Below, piece after piece: positions 54,901 to 62,876 of a stretch of DNA of 64,000 nt; the stretch's first letter is position 1; each line of letters starts with the position of its first letter. This DNA is from Pseudanabaena sp. ABRG5-3 (lineage in GTDB: Bacteria > Cyanobacteriota > Cyanobacteriia > Pseudanabaenales > Pseudanabaenaceae). The notes beneath the pieces are model-generated. The model had not been told where the DNA came from, made no database searches, and worked only from the letters and a program-made list of their open reading frames with translations. The position numbers and the translations under genes were made by a program. The stretch spans positions 3,842,048-3,906,047 of the forward strand of contig NZ_AP017560.1 in NCBI RefSeq assembly GCF_003967015.1, in the 5' to 3' direction.

Positions 54901-56613
54901 TCAAGTAACGTCCTGCCCGAAAATAGGTTGGCTTTGATGATTTGCTTGGATATAAGCGAGATTTTCTTTAGTCTTTTGTGTGTCAGGATGATTGTCACCA
55001 AGAGCAATTTCTTGAATTTTTAGAGCTTGTATCAATAGAGCTTTAGCCTCATCATATCGATTTTGTTCGTAACGTAAAATTGCGAGATTGTGGAGACTGA
55101 TAGCGACATTGGGATGGTTTACGCCTAGTTGACATTCTGTGATTTTGAGCGATCGCAAATAGAGAGGTTCGGCTTCGCTGTACTTCCCTTGTGAATTGTA
55201 AAGTAATGCGAGATTGTTGAGACTAGCGGCGACATCGGGATGGTTTACGCCTAGTTGACGTTCCCAGATTGCGAGAGATCCCAAATAGAGAAGTTCAGCT
55301 TCACTGTACCTCCCTTGCAAATCGTAAATTCCTGCGAGATTGTTGAGACTAGCGGCGACATATGGATGCTTTACTCCTAGTTTCTCTTTTCTTATTTCGA
55401 GTGATCTCAGATAGAGCGGTTCGGCTTCACTATACTTCCCTTGCAATTCATAAAGTTCTGCAAGATTGTTAAGACCTACTGCAATATCAAGATGGTCTTC
55501 TCCATAGATACGCTTATTTATTTCCAATGATTTCAGATAGAGGTGTTCAGCTTCGGTATACTTACCTTGTGATTTGTAAAGTATTGCGAGATTGTTGAAA
55601 CTATTAGCAATATCGGGATGATCTTCTCCTAGTTGCTGCTTCCTTATTTCGAGTGATCTCAGATAGAGCGGTTCGGCTTCACTATACTTCCCTTGCACTC
55701 GGTAAAGTTCTGCAAGATTATTAAGACTAGTAGCGACATCGAGATGCTTTATGCCTAGTTTCTGTTCCCTGATTGCAAGCGATCTCAAATATAGAGGTTC
55801 GGATTTGCTGTATTTTCCTTGATAGTGATACAAAATTGCTAAACTATTCAGGCTAGTAGCAAGTTGTAGAGAAATTTTAAGCTTTTCTTGAAGATGAATC
55901 GCTTTTTGCCATATAGCAATCGCATGGTCAATTTGATTATCCCGTTCGTAGGCTTTCGCTAATAACGTATAAAACGTAGCCAAACTCGCATCTTCTTGAC
56001 CAGTCGCCTCCCGTTGAGCAATATAAACCAACAACTCATCAATCGGTAGATCCAAATCATCAGTCTCAGGATCTGATAGAAGAATTGGCTCAACAACAAT
56101 CGGTACAATCGGCTCCTCTTGAATTGACTCAAAGAAAAATACACCCTCTCGCCAACTGTAGAAATCTTGGGCTTTGCGCGAAATCTCATTGTGAATATGT
56201 TCCGTTACCCAAATCACAATCGGAAACGCAAACTGACGCATTCCCTCCCTAGTCCATTGCAAATATCCCAAAAACTTATCAACAGGCGATCGCTCACCCT
56301 CTGACGCAAAACTCGACAAACTCGCCGCCCCCTCCACCGTAATCACCGCAGGATTCCCAGCCTGTAAATAGGGTTCTGCTTCAACTAGTTGATTAATCGC
56401 CGCAAATAAACTTGGTTCTTGGCGATCAATCGTTACCCGATAGGCATTGATCCCCTCTGATGCTAACTCCTGCTCATAGCGCTCAGTTAAAGAATTTCGC
56501 AAGCGATCGCGATCGCACACAGCCAGCAACAAACTCAAATGCTGATTACTCGTCTCAATCGCAACGAGCAAATCTAGAAAAGCAACTTCATTATCGACTT
56601 CATTCTGTTCCAT
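54901..56613 (-). CDS. Kinesin-light-chain-type TPR protein with an N-terminal NTPase-like domain
   Basis: 570 residues. The first about 175 residues (LLVAIETSNQHLSLLLAVCDRD, PAVITVEGAASLSSF, FPIVIWVTEHIHNEISRKAQDFYSWREGVFFFES) are the domain often found ahead of TPRs in cyanobacterial proteins; it looks like a NTPase-like fold but has no Walker A. Residues about 205-555 hold one ordinary TPR and seven 42-residue KLC-type TPRs (pattern SLNNLA.LY..QGKYSEAEPLYLRSL.I). It lies 15 bases downstream of the ATPase gene, on the same strand, so the two form an operon. Likely a scaffold or target-recognition partner of the ATPase. Confidence 0.8.
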   Translation of the reverse strand: MEQNEVDNEVAFLDLLVAIETSNQHLSLLLAVCDRDRLRNSLTERYEQELASEGINAYRVTIDRQEPSLFAAINQLVEAEPYLQAGNPAVITVEGAASLSSFASEGERSPVDKFLGYLQWTREGMRQFAFPIVIWVTEHIHNEISRKAQDFYSWREGVFFFESIQEEPIVPIVVEPILLSDPETDDLDLPIDELLVYIAQREATGQEDASLATFYTLLAKAYERDNQIDHAIAIWQKAIHLQEKLKISLQLATSLNSLAILYHYQGKYSKSEPLYLRSLAIREQKLGIKHLDVATSLNNLAELYRVQGKYSEAEPLYLRSLEIRKQQLGEDHPDIANSFNNLAILYKSQGKYTEAEHLYLKSLEINKRIYGEDHLDIAVGLNNLAELYELQGKYSEAEPLYLRSLEIRKEKLGVKHPYVAASLNNLAGIYDLQGRYSEAELLYLGSLAIWERQLGVNHPDVAASLNNLALLYNSQGKYSEAEPLYLRSLKITECQLGVNHPNVAISLHNLAILRYEQNRYDEAKALLIQALKIQEIALGDNHPDTQKTKENLAYIQANHQSQPIFGQDVT

Positions 56614-56628
56614 CGCTTTGTCATATCC

Positions 56629-57936
56629 TTAAGATGTCAATCGTTCTTGAACTAATTGCCACAATAACGGATGCACATCATGCCATTCCCGCGCATTGCG
56701 ATATTCCAAAACTGGCAAACCCTTCAGTAATCCCAAAAACTCACTATCACGGGGATCATCAGGCGCATAGTTTTGATAGACCGTTTTTAAAATCTCGTAG
56801 TCTACCTTTCCCAAAGGACGCGACATTTGCAACCGTAGATTATTCGCCGCTTCCTCAACCACTGTCAGCGAAATTTTTAAATTGCTCACATCCGCATCTT
56901 CAGGTAGCGATCGCAACTGACGCAAACAAATTCGACAGGACTGCTGCACAATCCGAATCACCTCGCGCAACACGCCGCCACTATAGGCAATCACTTTCTG
57001 CAATGCATCTGGTTCAAATAGTTCTAAATCAATTCGCTTTGCCAATAACTTCTCAAGCGTAGAAACGACTTCCGCAACAGGAGTAGGATCGGGATGGCGA
57101 CTCTCACCTTTTTTATATAGCTTCAAAACTCGCATCGGCACTATGCGATCGCTAGTTTCTGTCTCTAATACAGGCACAATATCTTTGTCATGCAAAGCCG
57201 AGATCGGTAATGTGTAAATAATTTGCAAATTAGGCAGAAATAGCGCCTTGATATTATTGATAAAAACATCGCGAATTACTGGTATCTCTAGCTTATCGAT
57301 ATCATCAATAATTACCAGAATATTCTTACCACTTGCCCCATTAGCGATCGCTGCAATCTCATTTAACTTCGCAACTAATTCCGATACCTTTCTCTCAAAC
57401 TCTTGCTTGATTTCCTGCCGAATAACAGCATCAACTTTGAGTTTTAAGCCAATTAATTCTAATAGTTTTGCCCCAATGCTAGCCTCACCTGTTACTTTCA
57501 CCTCTTCAGATTTTGTCTTTTTCGCAAACCAATTGAGTAAACCCTCTTTGGTTTTGGGCAAAATTTTCACATTCTGAATTTCTGCCTCCTGCATAATCTT
57601 TAAGGCGATCGTAAACAAAATCGTAACGTGATTCACATCTGCATTCTCGATGGTATTCGCAATGGAAAAACGCACTACAAAAAAGCGATCGTGTAATTTC
57701 CGTGCTAAAGCAGCAAGTAAAGTGGATTTTCCGCAACCAGTGTGACCACTAAAAATAATTTTGCTAGACTGGCTAGGACTATCTTCCACCAATGCCGCCA
57801 GTTCTTCTAAAGTTTCTTGATCGTACTCAATGGCAAACCGATCTAACGTAGACGCATTATCTAAGGGAAACAATTCTAAGTTATTAGCTGCTTCCCTGAA
57901 AATCTCAATTAGTTGATTGCGAGTACGTTGTGACAT
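56629..57936 (-). CDS. KAP/STAND-like AAA ATPase
   Basis: 435 residues with Walker A GHTGCGKS (64-71), Walker B NILVIIDDIDK (206-216), a basic central helical insert (about 130-190) and a C-terminal winged-helix-like part (about 350-435, LGKVDYEILKTVYQNYAPDD). The Walker B with DDIDK and the long insert resemble KAP-family and other STAND-like P-loop NTPases found in bacterial conflict systems. No effector domain is fused to it. The TPR gene follows 15 bases downstream. The precise subfamily is uncertain. Confidence 0.75.
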   Translation of the reverse strand: MSQRTRNQLIEIFREAANNLELFPLDNASTLDRFAIEYDQETLEELAALVEDSPSQSSKIIFSGHTGCGKSTLLAALARKLHDRFFVVRFSIANTIENADVNHVTILFTIALKIMQEAEIQNVKILPKTKEGLLNWFAKKTKSEEVKVTGEASIGAKLLELIGLKLKVDAVIRQEIKQEFERKVSELVAKLNEIAAIANGASGKNILVIIDDIDKLEIPVIRDVFINNIKALFLPNLQIIYTLPISALHDKDIVPVLETETSDRIVPMRVLKLYKKGESRHPDPTPVAEVVSTLEKLLAKRIDLELFEPDALQKVIAYSGGVLREVIRIVQQSCRICLRQLRSLPEDADVSNLKISLTVVEEAANNLRLQMSRPLGKVDYEILKTVYQNYAPDDPRDSEFLGLLKGLPVLEYRNAREWHDVHPLLWQLVQERLTS

Positions 57937-58103
57937 CGGAATACTTTGCTGTACTTAGCTTATAAATTCACTTTTACATTGTATAGCGTATTGCTTTTTT
58001 CGTATTGAGTAGGGTTGGTAGGCGATCGCATTAACAAAATAACACTCTTGCTATAATGCTCAACAAGACTATGTAATCTACAACCTTACAAAGGTCACTA
58101 CAC

Positions 58104-58397
58104 ATGACTACAGTTCAGTTTAAAACGGATAACAGCGTAGAACTTGAACTACTGCAAAAAATAAATCAGGCTTTACCAGAGGAGTTGCAGCAACAATACA
58201 ACGATTTGAGTGCAAAGATGCGATCGCAAACTATTACTCCTGAAGAACATCAAGACTTGCTTACGCTGATTGATATTGTCGAGCAAGCTGATGGTGATCG
58301 CCTCCAACATCTTATCCAGTTATCACAGTTACGGAATATTTCGTTAGCCGAATTGATGAAGCAACTACAAATTCATCCTCAACTAGTCTATGTCTAG
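58104..58397 (+). CDS. Orphan antitoxin-like small protein
   Basis: A 97-residue helical protein of a cyanobacterial family (LLQKINQALPEELQQQYNDLSAKMRSQTITPEEHQDLL, ending RNISLAELMKQLQI). Elsewhere such proteins often precede an HNH nuclease or PIN-type gene and are regarded as antitoxin candidates. Here no such gene follows; the next gene is on the other strand. Function unproven. Confidence 0.6.
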   Translation: MTTVQFKTDNSVELELLQKINQALPEELQQQYNDLSAKMRSQTITPEEHQDLLTLIDIVEQADGDRLQHLIQLSQLRNISLAELMKQLQIHPQLVYV

Positions 58398-58467
58398 GCG
58401 ATACATTACACAGAAGAGAGTGAGATGGTAGGACTCCATCCTCCAAATAACGAATAATCTTAAGGAT

Positions 58468-58950
58468 TTACAAAAGGTTAAAAAATGTTGAATCTATCTC
58501 ATAGCCGAGGCTTTGAGTCATTTGTTGTAACTTTGCCGTACTTTCAATACCGCGTGACTTGAGCCAAAGCGAAATCGTGAAAACCTTCTGCATCACAAAA
58601 AGCTCCAGTGCTTCAGGATTGTATTGCAACACATAGCCATCACCTTCGCGCTTGAATTCGTGGGGAACCAGCATCGCTGCATAGCGACTGAGTTCTAAAC
58701 GCCAATCGAGGAGATAGCTAAACCAAGGATAGGTCGCATCAAGACGCACAAACCAGAGACGGACTTCTGAGATTTCCGATAATTCGCGAGGGTCGCCATC
58801 TTCCTTATCCCATACAAGTTCGATTTGAAATTGGCGATCGCTTTCTGGAGTTTCATCCCAATTGGCTAATAACTTCTCGATCGCAATTTTGGCAGGAGTA
58901 ATATCGAGGGATTCAATGCAGGCTTGATTGATATAGATGATGGTAGACAT
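58468..58950 (-). CDS. crr6: CRR6-family NdhI maturation factor
   Basis: A 160-residue protein with the family core GDPRELSEISEVRLWFVRLDATYPWFSYLLDW, ELSRYAAMLVPHEF and NPEALELFVMQKVF. CRR6 (DUF1817) is needed for assembly of the NdhI subunit of the photosynthetic NDH-1 complex in plants and cyanobacteria. The start is the ATG at 58950 (MSTIIYINQ); a longer frame to 58989 has no family support. Confidence 0.85.
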   Translation of the reverse strand: MSTIIYINQACIESLDITPAKIAIEKLLANWDETPESDRQFQIELVWDKEDGDPRELSEISEVRLWFVRLDATYPWFSYLLDWRLELSRYAAMLVPHEFKREGDGYVLQYNPEALELFVMQKVFTISLWLKSRGIESTAKLQQMTQSLGYEIDSTFFNLL

Positions 58951-59010
58951 AGTAGTTTCTAGATAGATAATTAATGCGGCGCAATGCACCGCATTAATGG
59001 TTATTAACGT

Positions 59011-59982
59011 TTATTTTTTTAGTAAATTTTCACGCGGATCGAAGGATTGAACTTTGAGCAATTGTTCGTAAAGTTCTCTTTCTCGATTGCTTGGATTTTT
59101 GGGAACGACAATCTGGATTTCTACATACTGATCGCCAAAGGTTCTGGCATCTTTAGGGAATCCTTTACCAGAAAGGCGTAATTGCTGCCCTGACTTCACC
59201 GCAGGTGGAATCGTCAGTTTGACTAATCCGCTTAGGGTTGGTACTTCCACTTGCACACCCAAAACAGATTCACTAGGAGAAATCGGTAATTGACAGCGAA
59301 TATCAGAACCTTCAAGGGTAAAGAAAGGATGGGGTTTAAGGATGATTTTCAGATAGAGATCGCCACCTGATGCACCTTGTCCCTTGAGGCGAATTCTTTG
59401 ACCAGAGAGGACACCTGCGGGCATATTGACCTCTAGCGATCGCCCATCTTCGAGGCGGATTCTTTCACGACCACCGACATAGGCACGTTCGAGGGGTAAT
59501 TCTAAGACTGCTTCCGAATCGCGGCGAGGATTGGGACGGGGTGGGGCTTGGGTACTGGTGCGATAGGAGGATGCACCACCTGTATCTTGGGCGCGTTCGT
59601 TGGTGCGGAATTTGCCCAGCAATTGATCAACAAATTCTTGGAAATCGTTGTATTGGCTAAAGTCCACATCGCCTGTGTAGCCACCACGTTCAAAGTCGGG
59701 CGTGTAGGGTTCGCGGGAGGAGGGAGCACGTCCGCCTGATCCTTGGAATCCACCTTGTTTCCAATATTGCCCAAAGCGATCATACTGTTGCCGCTTCGTG
59801 GTGTCAGACAGTACCTCATAGGCTTCACCAATATCTTTGAAGCGTTCTTCGGCTGCCTTGTCATTGGGATTCAGGTCGGGATGATATTTCCGCGCTAACC
59901 TGCGATAGGAGCGCTTGATTTCGTCAGCCGTAGCTGTCTTCGGTACACCGAGGATTTCATAGTAATTGCGAAAGTTTTGCAT
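59011..59982 (-). CDS. dnaJ: DnaJ-type co-chaperone without zinc finger (CbpA-like)
   Basis: 323 residues: J domain (1-70) with the HPD motif (RKYHPDLNP) that stimulates DnaK; a Gly/Phe/Arg-rich linker (about 75-165); and the two beta-barrel C-terminal substrate-binding domains ([44 protein letters not shown]). The central CxxCxGxG zinc domain is absent. It works with a DnaK in protein folding. Confidence 0.93.
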   Translation of the reverse strand: MQNFRNYYEILGVPKTATADEIKRSYRRLARKYHPDLNPNDKAAEERFKDIGEAYEVLSDTTKRQQYDRFGQYWKQGGFQGSGGRAPSSREPYTPDFERGGYTGDVDFSQYNDFQEFVDQLLGKFRTNERAQDTGGASSYRTSTQAPPRPNPRRDSEAVLELPLERAYVGGRERIRLEDGRSLEVNMPAGVLSGQRIRLKGQGASGGDLYLKIILKPHPFFTLEGSDIRCQLPISPSESVLGVQVEVPTLSGLVKLTIPPAVKSGQQLRLSGKGFPKDARTFGDQYVEIQIVVPKNPSNRERELYEQLLKVQSFDPRENLLKK

Positions 59983-60062
59983 ATTTCCCGAACTGCAAAC
60001 AAGGAGATAACTTAGCTTACCCTATCGTTGCTTTTGGAAACGCCAAGGGCATTTTCAAAAGA

Positions 60063-61409
60063 TTAGATCCAGCTACGCAACCACATTAACATGGGCAAAT
60101 AACCTGAGGAGATCGGTAAACCGATATAAATCGGCAACCAGAATAAAAAGGCGATCGCCACAATTGCAAAAATCCCACCACTGATCGCTCGAATATGGGG
60201 CAAAGGCGATCGCCACAGGAGCGATACCAAAAGGGCAAGAGCCGCAAAGGCAAATACGGAGGCAGGCATATAGTGATACAAAAAAATGCAGCGTTTGCTC
60301 AAGCTCCAAGGCAACCAATGGGCTAAGAAACTAGCAGTTACATAAAACATCAGCCAAAATAATTGCGATCGCTCCCGCAATGGTATCTGGGCTATGGCTT
60401 TAGGGGGAAACCTAAATTTCGAGGCAATGACAAAACTGAGGCAAAGTAGCAAGGCGATCGCACTGAGCCAATATAAAAAGGGATTGCCCATCGCATGAAC
60501 AAATTCCACCATGCTATTGGGACGGTTTTCAAAAAAGTAAGCGATCGGGCGAATTAATAACACCCAACTCCACCAAGGCGAACAGTAGGGATGAATGGGT
60601 TCAGTTTTACCGACTCCTAAGTTTTGATGAAAACCAATGATCTGGCGATGCAATTCCCAAATATCGCGCTCAGGATTAATCATCAAATGGGGAATCCACT
60701 GCGCGAAATAGAAAGCGATCGGCACAATGATTAACCCAATGACGATCTGAGCCGCATTTAAGGTTTGGCGATAACGTGACCATGCGTAACCCGCGATCGC
60801 CACAATGCCGATGATATAAGCCAAGCCTGTCCATTTCACACTCACCGATGCACCTAGCATCAAGCCCGTAATGATCGTCCAGAACCAACGTTGTCGCGAT
60901 CGCTTCAGGGCTAAGACCATACATAACTGGCTAAGCATCCCGAATAGCAAGATGTAAATATTGATCAAGCCAAATCGTGACTCCACCAATAACAACCCAT
61001 CCATCGCAATAAACCAACCCGTCAGCCACGCCCAACTGCGGCGATCGCTCAGTTGCCACACAAATTCATAGGTAATTAAGGGTAGCAACGAACCCGCTAG
61101 CGCCGTCATGCAGCGATAGCCCAAGGGCGCATAACCCAAAAGTTGAATCCCTAAAGCAATGATGTATTTCGCTAGGGGTGGATGCGCGTCGAATAGAGGC
61201 TCACCACGGAGATAGTTTTGAGCAAACTTAGGATAGTAAACCTCATCAAAAACAATATCGGCTGTGCCATCAATATTCCAAAATCTTGTCCCAAAGGCAA
61301 CCAATGCGATCGCCATTACTCCAAATACAGGATGCTCCGATAGCCAAATCAAGCGATCGGTTAAACGAGCAAGGGGAGTAATAGTTTTTTGTTCTCTCCA
61401 ATTGCTCAT
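60063..61409 (-). CDS. PMT-family dolichyl/polyprenyl-phosphate mannosyltransferase-like protein
   Basis: A 448-residue polytopic membrane protein. The first loop, IVFDEVYYPKFAQNYLRGEPLFDAHPPLAKY, carries the Asp-Glu pair and HPPLAK of the PMT (GT39) family. About ten helices follow, ending with WLPIYIGLPIS. Such enzymes transfer a sugar from a polyprenyl-phosphate carrier to proteins outside the cytoplasm. The substrate is unknown. It stands alone. Confidence 0.85.
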   Translation of the reverse strand: MSNWREQKTITPLARLTDRLIWLSEHPVFGVMAIALVAFGTRFWNIDGTADIVFDEVYYPKFAQNYLRGEPLFDAHPPLAKYIIALGIQLLGYAPLGYRCMTALAGSLLPLITYEFVWQLSDRRSWAWLTGWFIAMDGLLLVESRFGLINIYILLFGMLSQLCMVLALKRSRQRWFWTIITGLMLGASVSVKWTGLAYIIGIVAIAGYAWSRYRQTLNAAQIVIGLIIVPIAFYFAQWIPHLMINPERDIWELHRQIIGFHQNLGVGKTEPIHPYCSPWWSWVLLIRPIAYFFENRPNSMVEFVHAMGNPFLYWLSAIALLLCLSFVIASKFRFPPKAIAQIPLRERSQLFWLMFYVTASFLAHWLPWSLSKRCIFLYHYMPASVFAFAALALLVSLLWRSPLPHIRAISGGIFAIVAIAFLFWLPIYIGLPISSGYLPMLMWLRSWI

Positions 61410-61441
61410 AACTAAGAATAATTATTTAGAATATTTTGGGA

Positions 61442-61478
61442 TTAATCATGTCCCTCGCAGAGCGAGGGACATGATTAA
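61442..61478. terminator. Palindrome/terminator upstream of the PMT gene
   Basis: TTAATCATGTCCCTCGC-AGA-GCGAGGGACATGATTAA, a perfect 17-bp stem between two co-oriented minus-strand genes; it can end the dsbA-like transcript. Confidence 0.75.
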
Positions 61479-61489
61479 TCCGACTACCA

Positions 61490-62251
61490 TTATTTACCTG
61501 CTTTAATTTGAGCAATTAACTCTTCTAAACTCTTGAGATCGGGAACTCCAGAGAAAAATGTGCCATTGACCAAAAACGAAGGTGTACCGCGTACTCCCAA
61601 AGACTTACCAAGTTCAAAATCTTTCTTAATCGCTTCCTTAGCTTCATTGCTCTTGCGATCGCGATTAAATTTATCGATATCAAGTTTTAAATTCTTGGCT
61701 AATTCCACATAAAACTCTTCGCCCAATTTACTCTGTTGCTCGAATAAAGCATTATGGTATTCCCAAAACTTGCCTTGTTGGAAAGCAGCCCATGACGCAA
61801 GCGCAGCAGGTTCTGCCTGTGCATGAATTTCCTTAAGTGGAAAATGCTTGTACACCAAAGTGACATCATTACCATTTTTTGCCATGAATTCCTTCACCAC
61901 TTCATGAGCCTTCGCACAATAAGGACATTCAAAATCAGAGAATTCCGCCAGAATAATTTTCTGACTAGTTGAACCTGTTACGGGTGCATTACGAAGTAAC
62001 AAACGTGGTTCTTGGCGGATTTGTGCTAGTACCTTATCGCGAGCCTGCTCTTCCTTTTGAGCTTGCGATCTTTGATAAGCCTGTACTGAATCCAAAATCA
62101 CCTGTGGATTTTTACGAATAATCTCTAAAACTTTTGCTTCAAACTGAGCATCGGACAATTGAGCATTAGCCGATTGTCCTAAAGAGGTACAACTTGTAGC
62201 GACCAATAAGAGCGCAACTAAGGCAGGTAGGAAATAGGGTTTGAGACGCAT
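61490..62251 (-). CDS. DsbA-family thiol oxidoreductase lipoprotein
   Basis: About 253 residues. The N-terminus (MRLKPYFLPALVALLLVATSC) is a signal peptide ending in a possible lipobox Cys. A helical segment then precedes a thioredoxin_4/DsbA domain with the active site FECPYCAKAH and the cis-Pro loop GTPSFLV. It likely forms or reshuffles disulfides in periplasmic or thylakoid-lumen proteins. I prefer the ATG at 62251; the frame extends to 62332 but the added residues are not signal-like. Confidence 0.88.
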   Translation of the reverse strand: MRLKPYFLPALVALLLVATSCTSLGQSANAQLSDAQFEAKVLEIIRKNPQVILDSVQAYQRSQAQKEEQARDKVLAQIRQEPRLLLRNAPVTGSTSQKIILAEFSDFECPYCAKAHEVVKEFMAKNGNDVTLVYKHFPLKEIHAQAEPAALASWAAFQQGKFWEYHNALFEQQSKLGEEFYVELAKNLKLDIDKFNRDRKSNEAKEAIKKDFELGKSLGVRGTPSFLVNGTFFSGVPDLKSLEELIAQIKAGK

Positions 62252-62414
62252 TGCCAAAATATCACAAATACTAAGGTGTAATTCTTTTCGTTTTAGTTTA
62301 CCTTTGAACCTTAGTGGGTGATGGTGATACATGTTAAGTTATACTAAGCTAAATGAACACGGGAACCGAGGCGATTGATTTAAGACTTAATCAAAACCTT
62401 TTATAGACATAGAA

Positions 62415-62681
62415 ATGACTGCTACTATTGATAATTACAACGACACTCAAGCTTTAGTTATTGCAGGTAACTATTCTGAGTATTTAAATTGGCGCAAAGA
62501 AAATCCTTCTATTAGATACTGTACCTATGTAGAACGGATTGAAGATTTACAAGGCATCAATGGATTTTTAGCTAAGGTTATTCTTTATGGGAATTACGAG
62601 AATAATCCTGTGTACCATACCAAACAGATGCGAAAACTCCTAGCAGAAAACAAATCTCCATTTCGCTCGTATGTCAACTAA
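62415..62681 (+). CDS. Small hypothetical protein
   Basis: 88 residues (MTATIDNYNDTQALVIAGNYS...), hydrophilic, no motif or membrane helix recognised. Clear ATG and coherent codon use, divergent from the dsbA-like gene. Possibly a cyanobacteria-specific small protein. Confidence 0.55.
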   Translation: MTATIDNYNDTQALVIAGNYSEYLNWRKENPSIRYCTYVERIEDLQGINGFLAKVILYGNYENNPVYHTKQMRKLLAENKSPFRSYVN

Positions 62682-62718
62682 GTAGCTCAGCATAGTGATA
62701 TGGCTGCCGCTAGTCATG

Positions 62719-62793
62719 TTAGGACAAAATCAAAACCCAAAAGAGAGTTGCGGTGCTTCGCACCGCAACTCTCTTTTGGGTTTTACGTCCTAA
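62719..62793. repeat. Long palindrome, family A
   Basis: TTAGGACAAAATC, then AAAACCCAAAAGAGAG and TTGCGGTGC, loop TTC, exact complement, then ACGTCCTAA. Same family as 4142-4215. Confidence 0.85.
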
Positions 62794-62817
62794 TACACTT
62801 GGCGGCAACTATAAAAC

Positions 62818-62874
62818 AAAAGCCGAGATTGCTGTACCGCCCGCTTAGCAGGCGGTACAGCAATCTCGGCTTTT
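62818..62874. terminator. Terminator at the end of the hybrid kinase gene
   Basis: AAAAGCCGAGATTGC continuing to TGTACCGCC, loop, exact complement and T4: about 24-bp arms around CGCTTAGCA, three bases before the kinase stop codon. Confidence 0.8.
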
Positions 62875-62876
62875 AG

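Noticed and set aside
54990-55990. CRISPR-like periodic repeat
   Set aside because: The 126-base period is the codon pattern of 42-residue TPR units; there are no short repeats with unique spacers, and no cas genes are present.
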